From JBBQDZ01 sp038237515 (GTDB lineage Bacteria > Actinomycetota > Thermoleophilia > Gaiellales > Gaiellaceae), in contig JBBRYP010000004.1 in the NCBI GenBank assembly GCA_038237515.1, positions 42,347 through 106,346 on the forward strand: 64,000 nucleotides of DNA. The letters are read 5' to 3'. Position numbers and translations under genes: made by a program. Of the stretch, positions 25,388-32,766 are shown piece after piece; within the stretch, counting starts at the first letter, position 1; each line of letters begins with the position of its first letter. The notes beneath the pieces were generated by a model that saw only the letters and a list, made by a program, of their open reading frames with translations, was not told the origin of the DNA and did no database searches.

Positions 25388-26061
25388 CGGGAGCGCTCGA
25401 GGCTCCGGACGAGCACGAACGGCTCCGCCGCCTCACAGCCGACGCTCGAGCCGTAGAACGCGCCCTGAACGCGGAGTGCTCGCTCGCTGCGCGGGTGAGG
25501 GTAGTCGCGCGCCTCGGTCGCGTAGCACGCGAAGGCGGCCAGCTTGCGCTCGAGCGTCTCACCGATGTCCACGAACCAGTTGGGCACGAACGTCTGGCGA
25601 AGCGCGGGTGTCCACTCCACGCTCGAAGGGGGCGCGTAGGCGACCACGCGCCGGACGGGCTGCCCGGGAGCCGGACGCGTCGCGACCGCAACGGAGTCGA
25701 AGACGGCGCGGTGGTCGCGGTTCACGTCGGGATGCACGACGTAGACGATCTCCGGCCGGAGGTCGCGCACGTGCGACTCGACGACCCGATTCACCTCGAC
25801 GTGCGGGAGCGTGTCCAGGCGCATGTCGGGGAGGTCGAGGTGCACATAGTCCTCGACGCCGAGCTCCGCCGCGGCACGGCGCGCCTCGCCGTCCTTCTGA
25901 GCCCGCCGCGCCTCGTCGCCCGGATACTGCGTCGAGCTGCCGTCGGTGACGCAGAGGATGCGAACCTCGTCCCCCCAGGCTCCTGCGTGGAGCGCGATCG
26001 TGCCGCCCATGCCCAGCACCTCGTCGTCCGGGTGGGCGGCGACGACGAGGACCCTGCTCAT
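25384..26061 (-). CDS. PIG-L/LmbE family deacetylase (second copy)
   Basis: A 225-residue protein with the canonical metal motif VVAAHPDDEVLGMGG at the N-terminus, the catalytic Asp within HPDDE, and the distal VHPDVNRDH motif. Family members hydrolyse N-acetyl groups of GlcNAc-containing substrates with zinc. The ATG overlaps the formyltransferase stop (ATGA) and the stop overlaps the FlgD-Ig gene start. A deacetylase followed or preceded by an N-formyltransferase could remodel an amino sugar (acetyl removed, formyl added); that order of reactions is my inference. It is not closely similar to the PIG-L protein at 19270. Confidence 0.92.
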   Translation of the reverse strand: MSRVLVVAAHPDDEVLGMGGTIALHAGAWGDEVRILCVTDGSSTQYPGDEARRAQKDGEARRAAAELGVEDYVHLDLPDMRLDTLPHVEVNRVVESHVRDLRPEIVYVVHPDVNRDHRAVFDSVAVATRPAPGQPVRRVVAYAPPSSVEWTPALRQTFVPNWFVDIGETLERKLAAFACYATEARDYPHPRSERALRVQGAFYGSSVGCEAAEPFVLVRSLERSR

Positions 26062-26945
26062 CCGAGCCTCGCCCCCACGACGAGCGCCTCGGGCGACTCA
26101 ACCTCCTCGAGCAGCAGGGCTCCCTCACCGCAGGCGACGGTCGGGCCTTCGGGGCCGGCGGCGATGACGGTGCCCGCGGGCGCCGCTTCGGCCGCGACCG
26201 GCCGGGCGCGCCAGACGACGACCTTGGCGTCGCCGAGATACGTAAAGGCACCCGGGTAAGGTCGAGTCTGCGCACGCACCCAGTCGTAGAGGTACGGCGC
26301 CCGGGTCTCCCAGTCGATGATCCCGTCGGCCGGCGTTCGTTTCGGCCATGCGCTCGCACGGCGGTCGTCCTGAGGAATCCGGGGCGCGCGTCCATCCACG
26401 AGCAGCGGTACGTACTCGCGAAGGAGGTCGACGTGCGCCCGCGAGAGCTTGTCGTACAGTGTCTGCGCCGTCTCCTCAGGCGCGATCCCGACCTCGACCT
26501 GGCCCACGATCGCACCCGAGTCGGCGCTGGGATCGGCGATCTCGAAGAGCGTCACGCCCGTCTTCGCGAGACCCGTGAGGATCGTCCAGGGGATGGGAGC
26601 CCGCCCGCGGTGGCGCGGGAGGAGCGTGGGGTGCATGCCGAAGACGCCGTGCGGCGCGAGCTCGAGGAACGGCTCGCGGACGAGCTGCGACCAGCCGACG
26701 ACGAAGATCGTGTCCGGCCGGTTCTTGCGGACGGCCTCGACCGTTCCTGGCGCGTTGACGTCCAGCGTCTCGACGAGGGTCGCGCCGAGTCTGTCCGCGA
26801 CGTCGTCGAAGGAGCACTGACCCGACCTGTTCGGGTCGAGCGGGCCCGGGAGCGTGACGACGGCGACGATCTCGGCCCCGGCCCCGGCGGCCGCCTCGAG
26901 GCAGTCCCGTCCCATCGTGTCGAAGCTGACCCAGACCGTGCGCAC
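26058..26945 (-). CDS. Formyltransferase family protein (sugar N-formyl type)
   Basis: A 295-residue protein with the 10-formyl-tetrahydrofolate transferase fold. The core reads FGMHPTLLPRHRGRAPIPW (HxxLLPxxRG) and DSGAIVGQ, matching the Asn-His-Asp family in position; the catalytic Asp is in DSG. Length and the lack of tRNA-binding features favour amino-sugar formyltransferases (ArnA N-domain, WbkC, VioF) over Fmt, although the C-terminal domain (YLGDAKVVVWRARPV) resembles the Fmt_C fold. The GTG start lacks a strong ribosome site. It leads a three-gene overlapping operon with a PIG-L deacetylase and a secreted Ig-like protein. Confidence 0.82.
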   Translation of the reverse strand: MRTVWVSFDTMGRDCLEAAAGAGAEIVAVVTLPGPLDPNRSGQCSFDDVADRLGATLVETLDVNAPGTVEAVRKNRPDTIFVVGWSQLVREPFLELAPHGVFGMHPTLLPRHRGRAPIPWTILTGLAKTGVTLFEIADPSADSGAIVGQVEVGIAPEETAQTLYDKLSRAHVDLLREYVPLLVDGRAPRIPQDDRRASAWPKRTPADGIIDWETRAPYLYDWVRAQTRPYPGAFTYLGDAKVVVWRARPVAAEAAPAGTVIAAGPEGPTVACGEGALLLEEVESPEALVVGARLG

Positions 26946-27052
26946 GGCCGGCTGAGTCTAATTCGAGGCCGCTTCGGACCGGCACCCTCGCGGCTGCAAT
27001 CAGGATCAGCGACTTCGGGAGCTTTAAGATCCGTCTGATGTAGTATGAAGGT

Positions 27053-27292
27053 ATGAAGCGCACCACTATCTCTCTCCCCGATCCCCTGGCTACAGCCGTC
27101 GAGCGCGAGGCGCGCCGTCGGCGGGTATCGGTTTCGTACGTCGTGCGCGAGGCGCTGACCGCGCAGCTCGGCACGTCGAGCGGTGTGCGCGCACTCCCAT
27201 TCGCCGCCCTCGGACGCAGCGGCCATCGCTCCACCGCCCGCAACTTCGAGGAGGTTCTCGAGGCCGAGTGGTCGCATGATCGCGATCGTTGA
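27053..27292 (+). CDS. vapB: Ribbon-helix-helix antitoxin (VapB-like)
   Basis: A 79-residue protein with an N-terminal ribbon-helix-helix domain: strand KRTTISLPDPLA and helices EREARRRRVSVSYVVREALTAQ. The C-terminal tail (NFEEVLEAEWSHD) would wrap the toxin. The start ATG is almost leaderless: a TAGTAT -10 hexamer lies at 27041-27046. The gene overlaps the PIN toxin gene by 17 bp, the usual order antitoxin then toxin. It should repress its own operon. Confidence 0.85.
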   Translation: MKRTTISLPDPLATAVEREARRRRVSVSYVVREALTAQLGTSSGVRALPFAALGRSGHRSTARNFEEVLEAEWSHDRDR

Positions 27293-27686
27293 CTCCGGCC
27301 CGCTCTATGCGACCGTCGACGCCGGGGACGACGACCACTCCCGTTGCGTCGAGACACTTCAGCGCCCCGACCTCGCCCTCGTCATCCCGGCGCTCGCGGT
27401 CGCAGAGGTGACGTACATCGTTGCCACGCGCCTCGGTTCCCACGTCGAGGCCGGCTTTCTGCGCGGCCTCGAGCGCTTCGACGTGGAGGCACCGGCACCG
27501 GAGGATTGGAGACGGATCGGCGAGCTCGTTCAGCAGTACCGCGACTTCCCGCTGGGCGGGACCGACGCCTCGGTCGTGGCGCTGGCCGAACGCCTGGACA
27601 CGGAGCTCGTGGTCACGCTCGACCGCCGGCACTTCGGCGCGATCAGGCCGCGGAACCGGCCGGCTCTGCGGCTGCTCCCGGAATAG
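27276..27686 (+). CDS. vapC: PIN-domain ribonuclease toxin (VapC-like)
   Basis: A 136-residue PIN domain. The acidic metal-binding residues are visible: D6 in AIVDSGPLYA, E44 in AVAEVTYI, D96 in GGTDASVVALAERL and D114 in VTLDRRHF. VapC enzymes cut tRNA or rRNA in a Mg-dependent way. ATG 27276 is preferred over the longer frame at 27183 because the family begins MIAIVDSG. It is co-transcribed with the antitoxin. This is one of three antitoxin-PIN pairs in the window, none closely alike. Confidence 0.88.
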   Translation: MIAIVDSGPLYATVDAGDDDHSRCVETLQRPDLALVIPALAVAEVTYIVATRLGSHVEAGFLRGLERFDVEAPAPEDWRRIGELVQQYRDFPLGGTDASVVALAERLDTELVVTLDRRHFGAIRPRNRPALRLLPE

Positions 27687-27738
27687 GACTCGTAGGCCAG
27701 CCAGCCCAGGGACTCGAGGCATGCGCAGCGCCCGGCGG

Positions 27739-28632
27739 TCAAGGAGCGGCGCGCTCGGGCGCCGGCACCGGGCGGCGGCTCGGGAGGCTCCGGAAGGCGA
27801 GCACGCCGAGCGCGACGAGGCCGGCTCCCAACCCGATCGGGATGATCCACGTGCTCTCGGGCAGCTCGACGAGCTTGATCCCGCTCATCGTCAGCACCGT
27901 CGCGAGTCCGATCCGCAAGGCCCGTTCGGGGATCTTCACCGTCAGCTGGCTGCCGAGCAGGACGCCGGGGATCGACCCGACGAGCAGCCAGCTCATCGCG
28001 TGCAGGTCGACGTTGCCGGCGACGAGATGACCGAAGCCGGCGACCCACAGCAGCGCAGCCGCGTGGAAGATGTCCGTGCCGACGATCTGCGCGACGCTGA
28101 GCGGGTAGACGAGCAGCATCATCAGCCCGAAGAACGTCCCGCTGCCGACCGAGGTCAGGCCGACGACGAAGCCGCAGGTCGCGCCGATCGTGACCGCGGT
28201 GATCCGGTCGCGCGGTGCGAGGTAGAACGGGCGGTTCAGCGGAGCCCTCGGCGCGACGAAGGTCTTCGCGAGAAAGCCCAGGCCCCCGGCGATCAACGCG
28301 ATCCCCACGGCCTTGCCCTCGGCCGAGGCGACGCCCTCACCGTAGCGGCGCTCGAGGAAGGTCGCGAGCGCGACGCCGAGCAACGACATCGGCCCGCTTC
28401 CGAGGAACATCCAGGCCGCGAGGCGGGCGTGCACGGTGCCGAGCTGACGATGACGGAGGCCGCCGAACGACTTGAAGACCGCGCCGTGGAGGATGTCGGT
28501 GCCGACGGCGAGCGTCGGCTTGAAATGGAAGAAGATGACGAGGATCGGGGTCATCAGCGAGCCTCCGCCCATCCCGGTCATCCCCACGAGGACGCCGATG
28601 AGGAGCCCGGTGAGCGAGAACTGCCAGGTCAC
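27739..28632 (-). CDS. TauE/SafE family sulfite/sulfonate exporter
   Basis: A 297-residue membrane protein with about eight helices in two repeats. Each begins with the family motif: GLLIGVLVGMTGMGGGSLMTP and GATCGFVVGLTSVGSGTFFG. These anion permeases export sulfite, sulfoacetate or related organosulfur anions. The GTG 28632 has GGAGG 8 nt upstream. It closes an operon containing ATP sulfurylase, APS kinase, APS/PAPS reductase and a PEP-sulfite ligase (ComA), so sulfite or a sulfonate is the natural guess for its cargo. Confidence 0.88.
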   Translation of the reverse strand: MTWQFSLTGLLIGVLVGMTGMGGGSLMTPILVIFFHFKPTLAVGTDILHGAVFKSFGGLRHRQLGTVHARLAAWMFLGSGPMSLLGVALATFLERRYGEGVASAEGKAVGIALIAGGLGFLAKTFVAPRAPLNRPFYLAPRDRITAVTIGATCGFVVGLTSVGSGTFFGLMMLLVYPLSVAQIVGTDIFHAAALLWVAGFGHLVAGNVDLHAMSWLLVGSIPGVLLGSQLTVKIPERALRIGLATVLTMSGIKLVELPESTWIIPIGLGAGLVALGVLAFRSLPSRRPVPAPERAAP

Positions 28633-28660
28633 GGGCGGTCCCTCCGATGAGCTCCGAGGA

Positions 28661-29803
28661 CTACGGCGTCCTCGTGTAGGCCGAGATGAGGACGTCGGCG
28701 ACCTCGGGCCGCGAGAACTCGACCGGCGGGAGGTCACCCCGCTCCAGCATCTCCCGCACCTTCGTGCCGGACAGGAAGACGTGGCTCTCGGCGCCGTGCG
28801 GGCACGTCTTCGGCGTCGCCATCTGACCGCACGTGCGGCACCAGAACGCGTGCTCGAAGAACATCGGCTCGATGTCCAGCTCGTGCGCCGCGAACTCGTC
28901 GAAGATCAGCTGTGCGTCGTAGGTGCCGTAGTAGCTGCCGACGCCCGCGTGATCCCGCCCGACGATGAAGTGCGAACAGCCGTAGTTCTTGCGGCAGATC
29001 GCGTGCCAGACGGCTTCCCGCGGGCCCGCGTAACGCATCGCCGCCGGGAAGGCCGAGAGGACGACGCGGTCGCTCGGGTAGTAGTCGGCGAGCAGCACGC
29101 GGTAGCACTCGACACGCGTCGCGGCCGGCACGTCGTCCGACTTCGTGTCGCCGACGAGCGGGTGGACGAGCAGGCCGTCCACCGTCTCGAGGGCGCCCTT
29201 CGTCAGGTACTCGTGGGCCCGGTGGATCGGGTTGCGGGTCTGGAAGCCGACGACCCGCTTCCACCCGCGCTCCGCGAAGGTCGCCCGCGTCTGCGCCGGA
29301 TCGAGCGCGAGCTCTGGGAAGGAGGGCGTCGCCCGCTCGAAGACCTTCACCTTGCCCGCGAGGTACATCTGCTTCTGCCCGTAGAGGCGCGCGACGCCCG
29401 GGTGCTCCGCGTCCGTCGTACCGAAGCAGAGCTCCGCCTCGCGCTCCTTGTCGTAGTCGTAGACGCCCTCGACCTCGAGCACCGCCACCGGGCGGCCCGC
29501 CTCGTCGGCCAGCGCGATTCGGTCGGACTGGTGCGGCCCGTCGACCGCGAGGCAGACCGGGAGCGACCAGGGCAGGCCGCTGCGAAGGTGCATCGTCTCG
29601 AGGACGCTCTCGTAGTCGTCGCGCCCCATGAAGCCCTCGAGCGGCGACAGAGCGCCCGAGGCGAGCATGTCAAGATCGGAGAGCTCCCGTGAGGTGAGCG
29701 TGACCGACGGGAGCGCGTGCAGGTCATCAGGGCGCTCGCCCGTGCGATCGACGAGCGTTCCCCCGTGGGGCCGGATCAACCGATCCGCCCTCGACACGCT
29801 CAC
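28661..29803 (-). CDS. sat: Sulfate adenylyltransferase (ATP sulfurylase)
   Basis: A 380-residue single-chain ATP sulfurylase making APS from ATP and sulfate. It has the QTRNPIHRAHEYLTK active-site loop (Q-x-R-N-P-x-H-x-x-H), VGRDHAGVGSYYG, and the zinc-like Cys cluster WCRTCGQMATPKTCPH seen in bacterial/archaeal Sat. GTG 29803 overlaps the stop of the small ORF upstream as GTGA; GTG 29797 is two codons further in with a good GGAG spacing. The operon supplies both APS and, through CysC, PAPS. No CysD/CysN homologue is nearby, so this enzyme is the assimilation entry point. Confidence 0.96.
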   Translation of the reverse strand: MSVSRADRLIRPHGGTLVDRTGERPDDLHALPSVTLTSRELSDLDMLASGALSPLEGFMGRDDYESVLETMHLRSGLPWSLPVCLAVDGPHQSDRIALADEAGRPVAVLEVEGVYDYDKEREAELCFGTTDAEHPGVARLYGQKQMYLAGKVKVFERATPSFPELALDPAQTRATFAERGWKRVVGFQTRNPIHRAHEYLTKGALETVDGLLVHPLVGDTKSDDVPAATRVECYRVLLADYYPSDRVVLSAFPAAMRYAGPREAVWHAICRKNYGCSHFIVGRDHAGVGSYYGTYDAQLIFDEFAAHELDIEPMFFEHAFWCRTCGQMATPKTCPHGAESHVFLSGTKVREMLERGDLPPVEFSRPEVADVLISAYTRTP

Positions 29804-29901
29804 GACTCCGACCTCGTCCGAGGTTGGCGGCGCAGACGGACACGCGGCGGAGCCGCGAGTCCTGACACCGGCACCGCAAGCGGTGCCTCGGCAGCACTCA
29901 C
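29800..29901 (-). CDS. 33-residue small ORF between cysC and sat
   Basis: The GTG at 29901 overlaps the cysC stop as GTGA, and the TGA at 29802-29800 overlaps the sat GTG as GTGA. The peptide starts VSAAEAPLAVPVSGLAAPP and continues RVRLRRQ. It is clearly related to the two tandem small ORFs between ubiX and menG in a different operon. The DNA contains a palindrome around GCGGCTCCGCCGC. It is basic and Pro/Ala-rich with no transmembrane segment. Either it is a genuine small protein or a repeat that keeps cysC and sat translationally linked. Conservation of frame, start and stop position in three copies is the argument for function. Confidence 0.5.
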   Translation of the reverse strand: MSAAEAPLAVPVSGLAAPPRVRLRRQPRTRSES

Positions 29902-30542
29902 GCGGGCACTTCCGAGGGCACGAGGCCGAACTTCTCGAGCTTCCCGACGACGAGTCGGGCAGATGCCGCGGGCTCGTGCTCCTCGGTGTCGATGCGGAGC
30001 TCGGGGCTCGGCGGCTCCTCGTAGGGGTCGTCGACGCCGGTGAAACCCTTGATCTCGCCGCGAAAAGCCTTCTCGTAGAGGCCCTTGACGTCGCGCCGCG
30101 CGCACTCCTCGACGGAGGTGGCCACGTACACCTCGACGAAGCGTCCCCACGGCTCCACCAGCTCGCGCGCCTTGCGGCGGGTCTCCTCGTAGGGGGAGAT
30201 CGCCGCGGCGATGACGGCGCCACCCTGGCGGGTGAGCCGGGAGGCGACCCAGCCGATCCGCTCGATGTTCGTGTCCCGATCCTGCTTCGAGAAGCCGAGG
30301 CCCTTCGAGAGGTGGGTGCGGACGGTGTCGCCGTCGAGGTACTCGACGATCAGCCCGCGCCGGTCGAGCTCGGGCCCGACGAGGTGCGCGATCGTTGTCT
30401 TCCCGGAGCCCGAGAGCCCCGTGAACCAGAGCGTGAAGCCGTGCTCGCGGCGTCGGTCGGACTCCGGGTGCTCATGGGCATAGATGTGCGTAGGGGAACC
30501 CGCGGTTCCCCCACGTGCCCCCTCCTCCGGTCCTTCGATCAT
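29898..30542 (-). CDS. cysC: Adenylylsulfate kinase
   Basis: A 214-residue APS kinase producing PAPS. Walker A is GLSGSGKTT near residues 42-50. YLDGDTVR, ERIGWVASRLTRQGG, ISPYEETRR and the lid VYVATSVEECARRDVKGLY follow, then GFTGVDDPYEEP. The first 28 residues are outside the family; they come from element B repeat DNA (EEGARGGTAGSP) in frame, starting at an ATG that overlaps the cysH stop (ATGA). The true kinase core starts near HPESDRRREHGFTLW. Presence of both APS kinase and a reductase with a Fe-S-type Cys pattern suggests APS serves both routes. Confidence 0.95.
   Translation of the reverse strand: MIEGPEEGARGGTAGSPTHIYAHEHPESDRRREHGFTLWFTGLSGSGKTTIAHLVGPELDRRGLIVEYLDGDTVRTHLSKGLGFSKQDRDTNIERIGWVASRLTRQGGAVIAAAISPYEETRRKARELVEPWGRFVEVYVATSVEECARRDVKGLYEKAFRGEIKGFTGVDDPYEEPPSPELRIDTEEHEPAASARLVVGKLEKFGLVPSEVPA
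30491..30530 (-). repeat. Element B palindrome within the cysC 5' end
   Basis: GGGGAACC and GGTTCCCC arms form a hairpin around CGC; the flank CCCCCTCCTCCGG matches the copies at 31301-31340 and 43694-43730. Here the repeat is translated as part of the CysC N-terminus. Confidence 0.55.
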
Positions 30543-31300
30543 GCGTCTCCTTTGCGTAGCTCACCGGTCGAGTTCTGCTGCAACGGCAGGTCCAGGTGGA
30601 TGCCGCATTCGAGCTTGTCCGAGCCCGCCCAGCGCCCGGCGCGCTCCTCCTCGCCCGGGGCGATCGGACGCGTGCAAGGGATGCAGCCGATCGAGCGATA
30701 GCCGACGTCGTGCAGCGGGTTGTAGGGAATCTCGTTCACGACGATGTACGCGCGCACGCGCTGCTCGCTCCAGTCGGCGAGCGGGTGGATCTTCCAGACG
30801 CCGTAGCGCTCGGACCACTCGATCTTCCTCGTCGTCGCCCGGCTGGGCGACTGGTCGCGGCGGATGCCCGAGATCCAGGCGTCGTACGGCTCGAGCGCGT
30901 GCAGCAGGGGCTCGACCTTGCGGATGTGGCAGCACCGATCCGGGTCGCGCTCCCAGAGATTCGGCCCCTCGCGGCGATGCTGTTCTGCGACGGTGATCAC
31001 GCGCGGCGGCTCGATCAGGTTGAGGCCGTAGCGCTCGACGAGCCGGTCGCGCGTCTCGTAGGTCTCGCGGAAGAAGAGGTGGGTGTCGAGCTCGACGACG
31101 TCGAGCCCGAGCCCGAGCTCCGAGGCCATGTGCACAAGCGCCGAGGACTGCTTCTGCCAGGAGCAGGTCAGGCAGAGGAGGTTGCCGAACTCCCCCGCCG
31201 CCCAGCAGAGGATCTCCTCTGCGGACATGGCCTCGAAGTCGCGGCCGGAGGGGTGCTCCCGTCCCGCGTGCGCGTCGTCGGGCAGAGGCCGGCTCAGCAC
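30539..31300 (-). CDS. cysH: APS/PAPS reductase
   Basis: A protein of about 253 residues that reduces activated sulfate to sulfite. It has the PP-loop-like SWQKQSSALVHMA, ELDTHLFFRETYETRD, and the C-terminal nucleophile motif ECGIHL. The pairs DRCCHIRK and GCIPCTRP supply the CC...CxxC ligands of a [4Fe-4S] cluster, as in APS-preferring enzymes. I place the start at the GTG at 31300, where the upstream small ORF ends (GTGCTGA), since this gives the usual family length. GTG 31435 with GGGAGGG would add 45 residues encoded by repeat elements A and B. Electrons probably come from thioredoxin. Confidence 0.92.
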   Translation of the reverse strand: MLSRPLPDDAHAGREHPSGRDFEAMSAEEILCWAAGEFGNLLCLTCSWQKQSSALVHMASELGLGLDVVELDTHLFFRETYETRDRLVERYGLNLIEPPRVITVAEQHRREGPNLWERDPDRCCHIRKVEPLLHALEPYDAWISGIRRDQSPSRATTRKIEWSERYGVWKIHPLADWSEQRVRAYIVVNEIPYNPLHDVGYRSIGCIPCTRPIAPGEEERAGRWAGSDKLECGIHLDLPLQQNSTGELRKGDA

Positions 31301-31428
31301 GGGGGAACCCGTGGCTCCGCCATGGGCCCCCTCCTGCTCGCCTCCGGAAGGCGGACTCGGGATCTGGGCTCCCGCCGGGCGAAGCCCGGCTCCGCCCGCC
31401 ATCGCGAGCGACTTCGCATCGGACTCAG
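31294..31428 (-). CDS. Possible small ORF between comA and cysH on repeats
   Basis: A frame of 41 codons from ATG 31419 (44 from CTG 31428, which overlaps the comA stop as CTGA) ends with TGA at 31296-31294 at the cysH start. It encodes RAEPGFARREP from element A and RRGPMAEPRVPPC from element B. The same AEPGFARREP string appears in the frame bridging the second regulator and kinase genes. The coding case rests only on junction overlaps and this repeated string, so it may be repeat DNA left open in one frame. Confidence 0.3.
   Translation of the reverse strand: MSPMRSRSRWRAEPGFARREPRSRVRLPEASRRGPMAEPRVPPC
31301..31400 (-). repeat. Composite repeat, elements A (31364-31400) and B (31301-31340)
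   Basis: Read on the minus strand, element A (GGAGCCGGGCTTCGCCCGG with CGGGAGCCC) is followed about 25 nt later by element B (GAGGGGGCCCATGG with GGGTTCCCCC). The same order and spacing recur at 43637-43730. It sits exactly in the comA-cysH junction. Confidence 0.6.
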
Positions 31429-32186
31429 ACCCCACGGGCACCCTCCCTCGCATCGAGCAAGAGCTCCTTCAGCGTGTCGCCGCGCAAGCCCCGGCGCAGC
31501 GTCTCGAGCGGGATCACCTCGTCCGGCGGGATGTTGCCGAGGTTGACCCCGGGGCCGAAGCGCTTCACGAACCACGCCTGCGAGGACTTCGTCGGCGCCT
31601 CGAAGACGATGTCCCGAAGGCCGACGGCGTCCGCGATCGCGTCCAGATCGACACGCACCTCGCCCTCGGCGGAGAAGATTCCCGCCGTCCCGCCCTCTCG
31701 GGCCTCGGTGATCACCTTCCACGCCCCGGCTTCGAGCTCGTCCCGGAGCGAGCTCACCCATTCGTCGAGCGGCAGCTCGACGAGCGGATCCTTCGAGCCG
31801 ACCTCTGAGAGGACGGTGAAGTCGCGCGCAAAGTCCTCGATCAGCTCGAGCTTGCGCTCCCGCGGGATGTCGACCGTGCCGTCGGAGATCTCGACGTGGG
31901 ACAGCCCCAGGTCCGAGAGCCAGCGCTTGTAGCCGTCGAGCTCGCCGCGCAGGTAGACGACCTCGAAGAACGTCCCGCCGATCACGACCGGCTTGTCGCG
32001 CAGCACCTCGAGCTTCCGGCGCAGGTTGGGCGTCACGTACGCGGTGCCCCAACCGAGCTTGACGATGTCGACGTAGTCGCCGCTCGTCTCGAGCACGTCC
32101 TCCCACGCCCGGGGCCCGAGGCCTTTGTCGATGACGTGGGTCAGGCCGCCGGCGCGTTCGGGCAGGCCGAGGTCAAAGTCTGGCAA
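31425..32186 (-). CDS. comA: Phosphosulfolactate synthase (ComA-like)
   Basis: A 253-residue TIM-barrel protein of the ComA/YitD family, which adds sulfite to phosphoenolpyruvate to give phosphosulfolactate. Visible family blocks are YVDIVKLGWGTAYV, GGTFFEVVYLRG, VEISDGTVDIPRERK, DFTVLSEVGSKDP and FEAPTKSSQAWFV. In methanogens and Xanthobacter this is the first step to coenzyme M; in Bacillus it leads to sulfolactate. The TTG start follows GAGGAG and lies within the end of the fumarase beta gene (14-nt overlap). Its operon also makes sulfite (sat, cysH), a direct supply of the second substrate. No ComB or ComC homologue is in the window. Confidence 0.9.
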   Translation of the reverse strand: MPDFDLGLPERAGGLTHVIDKGLGPRAWEDVLETSGDYVDIVKLGWGTAYVTPNLRRKLEVLRDKPVVIGGTFFEVVYLRGELDGYKRWLSDLGLSHVEISDGTVDIPRERKLELIEDFARDFTVLSEVGSKDPLVELPLDEWVSSLRDELEAGAWKVITEAREGGTAGIFSAEGEVRVDLDAIADAVGLRDIVFEAPTKSSQAWFVKRFGPGVNLGNIPPDEVIPLETLRRGLRGDTLKELLLDAREGARGV

Positions 32187-32766
32187 CGAGCTCCTCGAGG
32201 CGCCGCTTCGCGCGCTCCTGGACGTCGTGGAAGACGGAGCTCCCGTGGCTGTCGATGCCGACGGTCAGCGGCCCGAAGTCCTTCACCCGGAACTTCCACA
32301 GACACTCGGGCATCAGCTCCTCCCAGGCGACCTCCTCGATCTCCTCGATCTGGGTCGTCTCGAGCGCGGCAGCGCCGCCGACGATGGCGAAGTAGACCAT
32401 CCCGAGCCGGCGCATCGGCTCGATCGCCTCGTCGGGAAGCCCACCCTTGCCGCAGATCGCGCGCACGCCGTATTGGGCACCGAGCCCCTCCGTGAACCGC
32501 ACCATCCGCGCGCTCGTCGTCGTGCCGATGCAGAGCTTCTCGTAGCGGCCCGGCCCGAGCTTGCGCACGTTCGGTGCGGTGTGGAGGAGGAAGGCGCCGT
32601 GGAGATCCATGGGCGGTGCGATGCCCTGATCGAAGATGCGGATCTGCGTCCGGTCGCGGATGCCGATGATGTGACCGTCGACCACCACCTCGTCGCCTGC
32701 GCGAAGCTCGCGAATCGCCTCTTCGGAGGCGGGGAAGGTCAGCCGGTGGGTGGTCACGTCACGCAT
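32173..32766 (-). CDS. Class I fumarate hydratase, beta (C-terminal) subunit
   Basis: A 197-residue protein equal to the C-terminal domain of Fe-S class I fumarases/tartrate dehydratases. It has HLTFPASEE-like start (HRLTFPASEEAIREL), GDEVVVDGHIIGIRDR, the IGTTTSARM loop and GKGGLPDEA, then EECLWKFRVKDFGP-like ending. It works with the alpha subunit that carries the [4Fe-4S] cluster to interconvert fumarate and malate. The genes overlap by 8 nt. Because it also overlaps comA, a role on a sulfonated C3/C4 acid cannot be excluded, but ordinary fumarase is the default reading. Confidence 0.92.
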   Translation of the reverse strand: MRDVTTHRLTFPASEEAIRELRAGDEVVVDGHIIGIRDRTQIRIFDQGIAPPMDLHGAFLLHTAPNVRKLGPGRYEKLCIGTTTSARMVRFTEGLGAQYGVRAICGKGGLPDEAIEPMRRLGMVYFAIVGGAAALETTQIEEIEEVAWEELMPECLWKFRVKDFGPLTVGIDSHGSSVFHDVQERAKRRLEELVARL

